In this document: one piece after another, positions 40,789-49,494 of the stretch | Layout of the letters: every line of letters starts with the position of its first letter | Position numbering within the stretch: the first letter of the stretch is position 1 | NCBI RefSeq assembly: GCF_011440305.1 | Contig: NZ_JAAOIW010000002.1 | Span: 488,084-552,083, forward strand | Reading direction: 5' to 3' | From: Paenibacillus agricola | GTDB taxonomy: Bacteria; Bacillota; Bacilli; Paenibacillales; NBRC-103111 | DNA: 64,000 nt | Translations under genes and position numbers: made by a program | Notes under the pieces: generated by a model | Seen by the model: only the letters and a program-made list of their open reading frames with translations | Databases searched by the model: none | Told to the model about the DNA's origin: nothing

Positions 40789-43700
40789 CTAAGCCTTCAG
40801 CTGTGATAAAATTTGCGGATCTTTAATTTTTGTATCCTGGGCCAGCAGTACAATCTTGGACAAAATCTCTGCGCTTTTGGGATCCTCATCCATAAACGGC
40901 AGGAACAGCTTGCCCCTATGCTGCGAATGCACCGGGATAATCGCCAGTGCGCCTTTGGCCTGCTTATGCACGATGCCGCTGCCGAGATGGACGCTGTATT
41001 CACCCAGCGTGCCAGTAATCCGCGCATGGTTGCCTTCCAGTACCACATTGTCGACCTTCAGCAAGCGCAGCGACTCACGCACGATGACGGAGCGGATGCC
41101 AATCGTGGTCAAGCTCGCCTCAGGATCGACGCCGCCCACATGCGCCACACTGACGACCAGATCAACATCCCGCATCACCTCCGAGAAAATCATCGGCGGT
41201 ACCTGGTCGAAGCTTAAGCTCTTGTACGTTTTTCTATCGAAGAAACGAACCGTTTCCAGGGTTGGACTCTCCACATCGGAGGGGGAGAACCAGTCGGCCA
41301 AGGCGTAGATGCTGGCGATCACATTTTCTTTGTAATACACCTTCTGTAGGCCTTCCTCATAGCTCACGGTCCACATCCGGCTCTTAAGCAGCGCAACGGT
41401 TTTGCGTGGCTGTACCTGATGCCCCGCATAGCGACGGGATAACGTGCCACTTGCCAGCTCATCCTCATTAGGCATATACAATTCCCGGTAAATTTGCTTA
41501 AATGGCTGCTTTAGCTGGCGGTCGAATACATCCTTTTGATACAGGCTCCACAAGCCGCTTTCGAAAAAATGCAGCGGATGCGCAATGATTAATGAATCAT
41601 CGCCATTAATCGGATATTTCTCGCCATCAACCCCTACCAGCTCATTATCCTTAAAGTAACCTAAATGCCCATCCACTTTGAATACAAGCGCACCTACCAG
41701 AGGAGAAATGACCGGATTGTCCATCAACAGACTGATTTCATGTAAGGCGAAAATGCTTCCCGCCTCCATCGAACGCTCCAGCTCTGCCTTCGCTCTCTTG
41801 TACTGCTCCGTGAGCTCCGATTTCGTCTCCTTAAGCGCCGTGATATAGTCATGCTTCTTGTAGCTGGCTGGTATTGTTTTTAGCTCCTTGCCTTTGCGCG
41901 TCAAACGGATGTCCGACTTTCCATTATCTGCAATGATCAGCTGCGCGGTCAGGTCTTCGAGCTCCTTCGGCTCAAAATAATGCAGCAGGTCATCCAGCTT
42001 CCTGCCCTCCATATCCCAAGTCATCCGAATCACATCGGCATAGCCGCCATTTCGTGCAAGATTGTCCAAAGCAATACTCGCCGCTTGGGCTTCACTGACC
42101 CTTCTCTGCGCACCGAATGCTTTGCTTTCCTTCAAAAATTGATGAATATATTCATAACGCTCCCGAAGGTCGCGGTCACGGTTTTTGCCCAGAGGAATTA
42201 AGCTATAGCTAAGCAGATTGTCCTTGTTCCGCTTATCCTCGACGGCTTGCTTCACCTCTTTGAGGTTCAGCTTGCCCAGCACGGCATCTGCGAAAATTTG
42301 CGAGCGCCTATGGTTCGACCCGCCCGATATATATTTGGCGCACTGGTACAGCATTTGGAATCTCTGCTCGCCCAGCTCTTGATAAGCCTCCTGGAACCAG
42401 TCGATATCGAAGGCACCATCCGTGAAATCCCTAGGGGAAATCGGCGAATAATGCGCCACGATCGTTTCCTTCTCCGCTGAGAAGGATTCATTGATGTGCG
42501 CGTGGAAATACCAAGCAGCACTCCGCAGGCCGCTCCAGCCCAAATAATCGGATATAATCTCGACCCACTGCGGCGCATACATCGCGGCTTCCAGCAGCCT
42601 TTGCTCGGAAATTTTCCTATTCTCTAGCAGCTGCTTCAGCAGCTCCTTATCTTCCCCTGCCTTCGGCTGGCAAACTTTCAGCAGATGGCTGAAGGTTTCC
42701 TTCTTGCCCGTCCCATATATATATCCACGCACAAAGGTTTCCTTATCGAGCCTGGATAAAACCTCTACAAAATAGTCCATACCCTCGATAACCCTAATAC
42801 TGTTGGCAAGCTCTGTCACCTCTGTAGGCAAATCGCCCCGGCCCAGCTCAATTTCCAAAATACGCTCGACCACCTGCTTATGAAAAGGCACCATGGAGGG
42901 ATGCTTCTCCAGAAACTTATATCTGGTTTCGGTGAGGCTTCGAATATGATAGTCACTCCGCTGCCTGATTAGCAGCTCTTTGAAGAGTGTATCGTCATCG
43001 ATGAGCGATAGGTCGTACGCACGGGCAAATTCCTCCAGGGCCAACCGGTTATAGTCATAGTTGTGGATGTGGTACAGGTAATAATGCCAGCGAAAAAAAG
43101 CGAGAAAGGACTCATCATTATGGATGTAATTATGCTGCCAACCGCGCCAAATGGATACGTAAAAATTAAGCAGATTTACTTCCTCTTCTTCCTTCAAGCG
43201 ATCCGCTGGAAAAGCTCCCACAATCAGGCTCACTACGCGATCGGCAATCGCGAACTTTTCGGGAATCGGCTGGTCTGCCAGAAAAGCCGTTATTAGCTTC
43301 TTGGACTGTTCCGCATAAGGGTTAATTTTCAAGTAAGAAGTCATGTCCTTGAGCGTTTCCATCGGATAGAGCTGCTCCAGAAACTCCTTCCTCCAGCCCT
43401 CGGCAGGTCCATAATGCTTGGCTTTGTATTCGCTCAGGCTGCCCGAATAATAGAAGTAGATATCCTCCGCTTTGCGGTAAAATTCAAGCTGCAGCAGCTC
43501 CGCTGTCCCAAATCCGCTTGCTTGTAAATAGCCCTTCCAAACATCGGAAAGCGGGAATCGGTCGATTTGTTTGGATGGATCATCCTCAGGGTATCTCCAC
43601 TTCAATGTGCTCAAATTGCCACCCAGCAGCACCGTTTGCTTCGCAAGCGCATAATCCTCAAACTCATACTCCACATTGCGATGCTCATGGATCAAGTCAC

Positions 43701-45723
43701 TCAAGCCTTTAAAGAAATCATTGATTTGCTGCTGGGATAGGCTGAACAGCCCTTTCACTTCAGCTAAAGCCGAGAGGGGAAGCTGCTCTACCATAGTCAA
43801 TGCCTCTATTGTGCTGGTAGGGTCAAACAATCCGAAGCCATTGGCTGCTGTATAGGAATCGGCTTGCTCCAGCTTATTCAACAAGAGCCGTTCCTTATCC
43901 GTTGGTGCTTTGATTAGGGCAGCCTTCTCCTTCAAGCGGTTGAATAGCTCCGCACGTTCGGGCTGTGCCTTGAGCTCCGTCAGCATCTCAAGTGCAGCTA
44001 GCCGCTGCAGCTCATCGCGGCTCTGTATCAGCAGCTCTACCACGTTCTCCAGCTTAGCCGCTGGCTGCTTCAGCAGGATTTCGATCGCGCTCTGTCGAAG
44101 CGCCCCTGTCTTGAGCTTCAGCACGCCTGACATCGTCTCGATTTCATCTCTGTTTAAATCGAGCTTGGCGGCTTGCTTGAGCGCGGTTTGGCGATTGCTC
44201 ATGCTTTTATCAGCCAGGCTTGCCATAATGAAGGTCCGCTGCGCGAGATTAGTGGGCTCGCTCATGAATTTATCCAGCAGCTCCCCTCTAAGATCAGGGG
44301 TAATTTTATCCTTAAAGCCAATTAATTCCTCAATCCATTCCGGGTCCATATCATAAGCGGTCAAATAGATCATCTTGTTGACAATCGAATCGACGGTAAG
44401 CGTGACGGCCATCCACTCGAACACTCTGGAGTTCAATGTGAGTTCTTTCTGGGGCATGGCATGGAACATCGCCGCAAACTGCTCGAACTGCTGCCTTCTG
44501 ATTGCTTTATCCTCCAATAGCGGGATACGATCCACACGAATCTTGCGGACGTTACCGCCTTCTTCGGATACCCAAGTGTAGTCATGCTGATAAGAATAGT
44601 TGTAGACAACCCAGTATTGCAGCTCATGGTCCCCTACCCCCAGCCATTCGCGGGCAATATCAAACTTCAACGGTTTATTCTGGCTCTGCGCCAATACATA
44701 TTGGGCAACCACCTTTCGGTAGGTTTCCTTATCGTTCATCAGATAACGGATCTTACCCTCCAGGTCCATTTCCTCAATGACGGCAGTAGCCCAAAGACTC
44801 ATATAAATTTCATTCACATTGTTGCTTTGCAGCCAATCCTCGCGCAGCTGCTTGTCGCCCAAACTAAGCCTCGCGTATTCGATACATTGCTTCGCCACAC
44901 GGGCATCGGCCGCCTCAATTCCTAGTCCCGTCCATACATCCAGCGCTCGAACGACAGAGCTGTAGCGGATCAATTTATGCTCATTGATCACATTAAGCAT
45001 ATAAAGCATCGCTGCCAAGGTGCCTTCATCCATTTTCTCGACGATACTTTGCCTTAAGCCCTCTTGCAGCCTCGCAGCAACCAATAGCTCGCCTATCATC
45101 TTGTAAACCTCTTCATTATGGCTTAAAAATGCACCCGAGATCATAGGAGCAGACAATAGCGCCGTATTATTATCGCCGTAAATAATAGTCTTCAGGGCCT
45201 GGAGCACGGCTTCATTATTGTGGTCGATTTCATAAGCAATAACATCGCTGATGGCCATATCCTGAATCCAGTACATATCCTCCGAGAAATAACCCGGAGT
45301 GGTCAAATAATCAATCGCCCTAAAGTCGAAGCTTTGCAAATGCAGCATGGACGTACATTTTACAATGACACGTTCCACATGCGCCTTTAAATCCTGGGTG
45401 CGAAATGGTTTTCTGGCGTAGCCGCGGCTGTAAGGATATTCGGTTATATGCTCGATTAAATAGGCGAATATGGGAGCCAAGTAAGGCTCCAGCAGCTTCT
45501 CCATAACGACCTGAAGCGGATCGAACAGCTGATGACCTGCATTTTGGGATAATAACGTATGTAAAATTCCGCCTATCTCTTTAACGACCTCATTGTTGGT
45601 ATAGCTCATTTTAGCATTCTTAAGTACCAACGCCGCCAATTGACGATGCGCTTCACTGATATCGTACTCTTTTGCTTGCTCCTCCAGAGTTGTAAAATAC
45701 GCTTGCTGCTCGTCCCTTTTCAT
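40789..45723 (-). CDS. DUF4132-domain giant protein (MolR/YehI-like, 1644 aa)
   Basis: This 1644-residue soluble protein is almost all helical and Leu-rich, with HEAT-like repeats in the first ~650 residues (KLDRNEIETMSGVLKLKTG-like units). The C-terminal ~350 residues carry the DUF4132 pattern: SRRYAGHQVQPRKTVALLKSR, VIASIYALADWFSPSD, then VPPMIFSEVMRDVDLVVSVA and VHLGSGIVHKQAKGALAIIP. E. coli MolR and YehI are the known relatives, with poorly understood roles. No catalytic motif stands out. GGGAG precedes the ATG. The 139-codon gene lies 102 bases upstream on the same strand. A terminator follows. Scaffold or signalling function is inferred from size only. Confidence 0.85.
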   Translation of the reverse strand: MKRDEQQAYFTTLEEQAKEYDISEAHRQLAALVLKNAKMSYTNNEVVKEIGGILHTLLSQNAGHQLFDPLQVVMEKLLEPYLAPIFAYLIEHITEYPYSRGYARKPFRTQDLKAHVERVIVKCTSMLHLQSFDFRAIDYLTTPGYFSEDMYWIQDMAISDVIAYEIDHNNEAVLQALKTIIYGDNNTALLSAPMISGAFLSHNEEVYKMIGELLVAARLQEGLRQSIVEKMDEGTLAAMLYMLNVINEHKLIRYSSVVRALDVWTGLGIEAADARVAKQCIEYARLSLGDKQLREDWLQSNNVNEIYMSLWATAVIEEMDLEGKIRYLMNDKETYRKVVAQYVLAQSQNKPLKFDIAREWLGVGDHELQYWVVYNYSYQHDYTWVSEEGGNVRKIRVDRIPLLEDKAIRRQQFEQFAAMFHAMPQKELTLNSRVFEWMAVTLTVDSIVNKMIYLTAYDMDPEWIEELIGFKDKITPDLRGELLDKFMSEPTNLAQRTFIMASLADKSMSNRQTALKQAAKLDLNRDEIETMSGVLKLKTGALRQSAIEILLKQPAAKLENVVELLIQSRDELQRLAALEMLTELKAQPERAELFNRLKEKAALIKAPTDKERLLLNKLEQADSYTAANGFGLFDPTSTIEALTMVEQLPLSALAEVKGLFSLSQQQINDFFKGLSDLIHEHRNVEYEFEDYALAKQTVLLGGNLSTLKWRYPEDDPSKQIDRFPLSDVWKGYLQASGFGTAELLQLEFYRKAEDIYFYYSGSLSEYKAKHYGPAEGWRKEFLEQLYPMETLKDMTSYLKINPYAEQSKKLITAFLADQPIPEKFAIADRVVSLIVGAFPADRLKEEEEVNLLNFYVSIWRGWQHNYIHNDESFLAFFRWHYYLYHIHNYDYNRLALEEFARAYDLSLIDDDTLFKELLIRQRSDYHIRSLTETRYKFLEKHPSMVPFHKQVVERILEIELGRGDLPTEVTELANSIRVIEGMDYFVEVLSRLDKETFVRGYIYGTGKKETFSHLLKVCQPKAGEDKELLKQLLENRKISEQRLLEAAMYAPQWVEIISDYLGWSGLRSAAWYFHAHINESFSAEKETIVAHYSPISPRDFTDGAFDIDWFQEAYQELGEQRFQMLYQCAKYISGGSNHRRSQIFADAVLGKLNLKEVKQAVEDKRNKDNLLSYSLIPLGKNRDRDLRERYEYIHQFLKESKAFGAQRRVSEAQAASIALDNLARNGGYADVIRMTWDMEGRKLDDLLHYFEPKELEDLTAQLIIADNGKSDIRLTRKGKELKTIPASYKKHDYITALKETKSELTEQYKRAKAELERSMEAGSIFALHEISLLMDNPVISPLVGALVFKVDGHLGYFKDNELVGVDGEKYPINGDDSLIIAHPLHFFESGLWSLYQKDVFDRQLKQPFKQIYRELYMPNEDELASGTLSRRYAGHQVQPRKTVALLKSRMWTVSYEEGLQKVYYKENVIASIYALADWFSPSDVESPTLETVRFFDRKTYKSLSFDQVPPMIFSEVMRDVDLVVSVAHVGGVDPEASLTTIGIRSVIVRESLRLLKVDNVVLEGNHARITGTLGEYSVHLGSGIVHKQAKGALAIIPVHSQHRGKLFLPFMDEDPKSAEILSKIVLLAQDTKIKDPQILSQLKA

Positions 45724-45825
45724 CCATTCATCTCCCTATTACTTTATCTTTCCGGCCATCCCCATGGATCCACTACCTGAATGCTTCGCCTAGCTTAAAC
45801 TCCCTGACTACCCTGATCCCCCTTT

Positions 45826-46245
45826 CTACCATAATCTCCCGGCCAGCATTGTGAACCGGATCAAAGCAATGTCATCTCTTTCTTGCACAACCAACGGCGC
45901 ATCCAGCTGCTCAATTTCCACATCATTAATAAACACCTTGTACAACCCATCCTCAAAGGCAACAATTGCTGCATCCAACGCCTCCTCCAAATCAGCTTTT
46001 TGTTCATTATAGATAGCTCCAAAGCCAACCTTACCCGTACTGCCCTGAACATCGATTTCACCTTGGGTCAAAAAAGAAACAAACGTCACACCGGTTTCGC
46101 GCGCATTATATTGTGATACATGGTTCGTGACCACATCGATCAGTAAAGAACGCAAGCTCTTGGGGGCTTTACTTAACTGCCATTCTTTCTTGTTCAGCAC
46201 TTTATTTTTTTGGCTCAAGCTTTTTACCGTTATGTACACAATCAA
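45826..46245 (-). CDS. Conserved small protein paired with the DUF4132 gene (139 aa)
   Basis: This 139-residue soluble protein has two halves: a helical N-terminal part with SLRSLLIDVVTNHVSQYNARE, and an alpha/beta part with GEIDVQGSTGKVGFGAIYNEQ, DLEEALDAAIVAFEDGLYKVF, and the end ERDDIALIRFTMLAGRLW. Proteins with the GKVGFGAIYNE and FTMLAGRxW patterns are remembered as companions of DUF4132 genes in Bacillales, but this needs a search. The TTG start at 46245 has AGGAGG about ten bases upstream. It is co-oriented with the giant gene, which follows 102 bases later. Confidence 0.65.
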   Translation of the reverse strand: MIVYITVKSLSQKNKVLNKKEWQLSKAPKSLRSLLIDVVTNHVSQYNARETGVTFVSFLTQGEIDVQGSTGKVGFGAIYNEQKADLEEALDAAIVAFEDGLYKVFINDVEIEQLDAPLVVQERDDIALIRFTMLAGRLW

Positions 46246-46465
46246 TCCTAACTACCTCCTATATCGGCTTTTTCACAGCTTTTTGCACGACAAATAGGCG
46301 CAGCGCTACTGCTGCGAGCCTCTACAATCGCAGACTGGTCACCTCTTATCCCAATGACACTTAGCTTACGATACTTCAAAATAGGATACTTAAACTTTAA
46401 AAATGAAGCTTTAAAATTGCCGCACTCCTTTATGTCATTAACCATTTTTCCTCATTTAGAAACAT

Positions 46466-46711
46466 TTACCAACCAGAGCTCATCGAAAAAAAAGTAATAT
46501 CCTTGTATTCAATCACCGGATATTTCGACGTCGAATTGGCTACCTGCTGTCCGTTTACGTATATGGCAGGCGGAAGATTCCCCTTGACTGTACCAGCAGG
46601 AATTGTTTCTTTGTGCGGTGTGTAGGCTGGAGCTGGAGGTTTGGCCGCCTTGGTGCTAGTACCGTCGCTGGAGCTGGAGGAGCCTCCTCCACCATTATTT
46701 GATAGTGGTAC
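46466..46711 (-). pseudogene. Fragment of a copper-amine-oxidase-like stalk-domain protein
   Basis: The minus strand, open only after an upstream TGA at 46714-46712, reads VPLSNNGGGGSSSSDGTSTK, a Pro-rich linker, ETIPAGTVKGNLPPAIYVNG, then QQVANSTSKYPVIEYKDITF, FSMSSGW and stop. The order Y-V-N-G, K-Y-P-x-I-x-Y-K-D-I-T-Y-F-P-M is the start of the copper amine oxidase N-terminal-like domain common on Paenibacillus surface proteins. No start codon or signal peptide remains, and the domain is cut right after its first third, with a run of eight T at the break. It is a remnant at both ends. The other bases between 46246 and 46832 hold no supported gene. Confidence 0.55.
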
Positions 46712-46833
46712 TCACCATATTTTAGCCCCCACTTTTCACAGTTCGTTCTACAAGTGTGGCCCCCACTGGCATCCGTTCGTCCGGCATTTTCTAAAGGCTT
46801 GCTTGGATGGAAAGCGGATTACTATGAAAAAGC

Positions 46834-46890
46834 AAAAAAGGCGAGCCAAGCGAAACGGTTGAAAGACCCTTCTGCTTGGCTCGCCTTATA
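46834..46890 (-). terminator. Terminator of the threonine synthase gene
   Basis: On the minus strand AAGGCGAGCCAAGC and GCTTGGCTCGCCTT form a perfect 14-pair stem around a ~20-base loop, followed by TTTT. It lies ~30 bases past the thrC stop. Confidence 0.88.
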
Positions 46891-46916
46891 TACGCAACTC
46901 TCTTGACACCAATCTA

Positions 46917-48332
46917 TTAATTCTCGACAACATCAGTAGCACGGCTATAGAAAGCTTCCAGCTGCTTGACGATCTCTTCCTTGCTGTTGTCCACAATTGT
47001 CTGGTACTGCGGCATCACCAGCAGCTGCTGAATCTCGGCAGGCAGCACCTGCTCGATATTACATAGCTTGATCGCTTCGTCGAATTTCGCAGGATGTGCC
47101 GTCGCAAAGGATACACAAACCTCGTTATCGCCACTATAGGTTTCGTAAGCAGCAATGCCGCATGCTGTATGGGGATCAAGCAAATATTCATGGTTTGCCT
47201 TATATTTGCTGATCACCTGCAAGCATTCAGCGTTTTTGACTCCATAAGCGGCAAACTCTGCATGTACCTGCTGCATAGCCTCCGCACCGATGACGATTTG
47301 CCCTTCGTCTTGGAACTTTTTCATATAGGCAGAAACTTTCTCCGCATCCTCGCCGACCAAATAGTACAAATACCGTTCGAAATTGCTGGCAATTTGAATA
47401 TCCATAGAAGGGCTGTAGGTGCTTAAGAAATCACCTGGTTTGTATTCACCGGTTTGGATAAAACGTTCCAGAATATTGTTTTCATTCGTTGCAATAATAA
47501 GCTTGTTTACGGGAAGCCCCATTCTTTTCGCCAGGTAGCCCGAGAATACATTGCCAAAATTGCCTGATGGAATACTGAAATTGATTGATGCATCTTTATT
47601 CGTTTTCACCACTTGCAGGTAAGCGTAGAAATAATAAACGGTTTGCGCCAAAATACGCACAAAATTGATCGAATTGATCGCACGCAGATGGTGCTCGCCT
47701 TTAAAGCCAAGGTCACCAAACAGCTCCTTAATGATGCGCTGGCAATCGTCAAAGTTTCCTTTGACCGACAAATTCAACACATTGGCATCATTAACCGTAG
47801 TCATTTGCAGCTCCTGCACCTTGCTGACCTTCTGATGGGGATGCAGCACACAAATGCGGATGCCTTCCTTCCCACGAACGCCTTGAATCGCCGCGGCTCC
47901 CGTATCACCGGAGGTAGCCCCTAGAATATGAATAATCTCGCCTTGCTTCTTCGATATATAGGAATATAGCTCGCCCATAAATTGAAGGGCAACGTCTTTG
48001 AAAGCAAAGGTTGGACCGTGAAATAGCTCCAGCACATAAAGCTTGTCTGTAATGGGCTTCACTGGCGTTATGGCCGGATCGCGGAAAGTCGAGTAGCTCT
48101 TGGCTACCATTTCCTTCAGATCCTCCAGAGGGATTTCATCGTTCACATAATACAAAAAAATTTCCAGGAACAGCTCCTGATAGCTAAGGTTCTCCCACTC
48201 TACCAAGGTAGCAGGCGAAATAACCGGTATTTCAGCAGGAATCATTAGCCCGCCATCATCAGCAAGACCCATTAGCACAGTTTCAATAAATCCTCTTGGT
48301 TCCACATTGCCTCTTGTGCTTATATACTTCAT
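46917..48332 (-). CDS. thrC: Threonine synthase
   Basis: This 471-residue pyridoxal-phosphate enzyme converts O-phosphohomoserine to threonine in the cytoplasm. It is the long E. coli/fungal type with N-terminal MKYISTRGNVEPRGFIETVL and the DGGLMIPAEIP block. The PLP lysine lies in LFHGPTFAFKDVALQFMGEL, the phosphate loop is ATSGDTGAAAIQGVRG, and SIPSGNFGNVFSGYLAKRMG follows. The ATG at 48332 has GGAGG ten bases upstream; five more codons upstream are open. It stands alone, without hom or thrB beside it. Terminators flank it on both sides. Confidence 0.96.
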   Translation of the reverse strand: MKYISTRGNVEPRGFIETVLMGLADDGGLMIPAEIPVISPATLVEWENLSYQELFLEIFLYYVNDEIPLEDLKEMVAKSYSTFRDPAITPVKPITDKLYVLELFHGPTFAFKDVALQFMGELYSYISKKQGEIIHILGATSGDTGAAAIQGVRGKEGIRICVLHPHQKVSKVQELQMTTVNDANVLNLSVKGNFDDCQRIIKELFGDLGFKGEHHLRAINSINFVRILAQTVYYFYAYLQVVKTNKDASINFSIPSGNFGNVFSGYLAKRMGLPVNKLIIATNENNILERFIQTGEYKPGDFLSTYSPSMDIQIASNFERYLYYLVGEDAEKVSAYMKKFQDEGQIVIGAEAMQQVHAEFAAYGVKNAECLQVISKYKANHEYLLDPHTACGIAAYETYSGDNEVCVSFATAHPAKFDEAIKLCNIEQVLPAEIQQLLVMPQYQTIVDNSKEEIVKQLEAFYSRATDVVEN

Positions 48333-48440
48333 GTTCATATCCTCCATTAATTCCTTAATTCATCACCTCTATTCTACCTCTATTCGCAGTGATAACCAAG
48401 TCATAAATTGAAATTTGTGCTCTACCATCTGTTCTGACAG

Positions 48441-48474
48441 AAAAAGCCTCTATCCCTTAAGACAGGACAGAGGC
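48441..48474 (-). terminator. Terminator of the GNRAV-protein/YbjN operon
   Basis: On the minus strand GCCTCTGTCC pairs with GGATAGAGGC (one mismatch) around an eight-base loop, followed by TTTTTC. It lies ~33 bases past the YbjN-like stop. Confidence 0.75.
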
Positions 48475-48506
48475 TCATACGCTAGTTGTAGTACCACGAC
48501 CACAGC

Positions 48507-49436
48507 CTATTGCATGCCATCTGCGATAGCGTCAAAGTACTGGTCCATAATCACCACATTCGTTGTGAACAGCTGCCCGAACAGATCCGTTGTCAGCCGG
48601 TCATTCTCAACATCAATGCTTGTACGGTAACGCAGCTCCCCATCAGCCGTGTCCATCTCGAAGCTGCCAACCGCCAAATCGTAGTTTTCCTCGATCAGGA
48701 ATACAGCCATCTTCGTCCGCTGCTCTTCAGGTACCATCTCTGGATAGATCGAATACACGATGCATAATTGCTTCTCTTCATCAGTACGAACCAGGACTAT
48801 CCAGCTCCCTCGCTCTCCGGTAAATGATAAACGCAGGATCGTTTCCTCGATCCACTCATATTTCATTTCCATCCTGTTTAGATGTGCTTCCACAATCCCG
48901 TTCATTGTGGAGCTGGATTCAGCGGCTTTCGATTGCGAAGTAATTGGCTTCGCCCATATCGTGCGGTATCCTCTTTTCAATGAACCACCATCAAGCGCTT
49001 CAGGCAATACCACTTGCTGTTTCACTTCTGTAACGAGCCAGCTTTCACTTAACCGAAGGGCATTCCCTTCTGCCGAGTCCTGCAGTATGGCCTGCAAAAC
49101 TTGCTCAACCTCAGTGCCATTGTGTAAGGCAGCTTTCAAGAGGCTATGCCTTAACACGGCTCGAAGCTCGATAGATCGGTCTTCCTCGAAAATCATATCG
49201 GCATCGCTACTTCTTGCTGCAGCGAGCAAACCCATCCATTCATCTGATATCATTTGTTGATATACGTTCCGTTGCACCTCGAGGGTGAGCATGCATATCG
49301 TGGTCTCATCTGCCACAGTCAGGCTAAGCCGTTTGGCAGTGGCCTTAAGCGTGTCACCTGTTAATGTAATGAGCACTAGTTCGTGGTCCATATCCAGCTG
49401 TGACTGAGCGTCAGCGCCTTTCTCCTTATCTGTCAT
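48507..49436 (-). CDS. YbjN-domain protein, putative partner/chaperone of the GNRAV protein
   Basis: This 309-residue acidic, soluble protein has two regions. Residues ~15-150 form an unrecognised alpha/beta domain (HELVLITLTGDTLKATAKRL, ICMLTLEVQRNVYQQM). Residues ~180-305 look like the YbjN fold: HLNRMEMKYEWIEETILRLS, WIVLVRTDEEKQLCIVYSIY, then EENYDLAVGSFEMDTADGEL and YRTSIDVE with a long final helix. YbjN domains share their fold with type III secretion chaperones. GGAGGG precedes the ATG. It starts 58 bases after the stop of the 1064-residue protein and shares its terminator, so they form a two-gene operon. A chaperone role is inference. Confidence 0.7.
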   Translation of the reverse strand: MTDKEKGADAQSQLDMDHELVLITLTGDTLKATAKRLSLTVADETTICMLTLEVQRNVYQQMISDEWMGLLAAARSSDADMIFEEDRSIELRAVLRHSLLKAALHNGTEVEQVLQAILQDSAEGNALRLSESWLVTEVKQQVVLPEALDGGSLKRGYRTIWAKPITSQSKAAESSSTMNGIVEAHLNRMEMKYEWIEETILRLSFTGERGSWIVLVRTDEEKQLCIVYSIYPEMVPEEQRTKMAVFLIEENYDLAVGSFEMDTADGELRYRTSIDVENDRLTTDLFGQLFTTNVVIMDQYFDAIADGMQ

Positions 49437-49494
49437 GGGTTACCCTCCTTTATCTGCAGATCTTCAAGAATGGACACAGCTTCACTATTTATCA

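Noticed and set aside
46248-46445. A 65-codon minus-strand frame with GAGGAAAA before its ATG, ending just before the 139-codon gene
   Set aside because: The protein sequence has no recognisable pattern, the spacing to the ATG is short, and it lies among debris; not enough support to call a gene.
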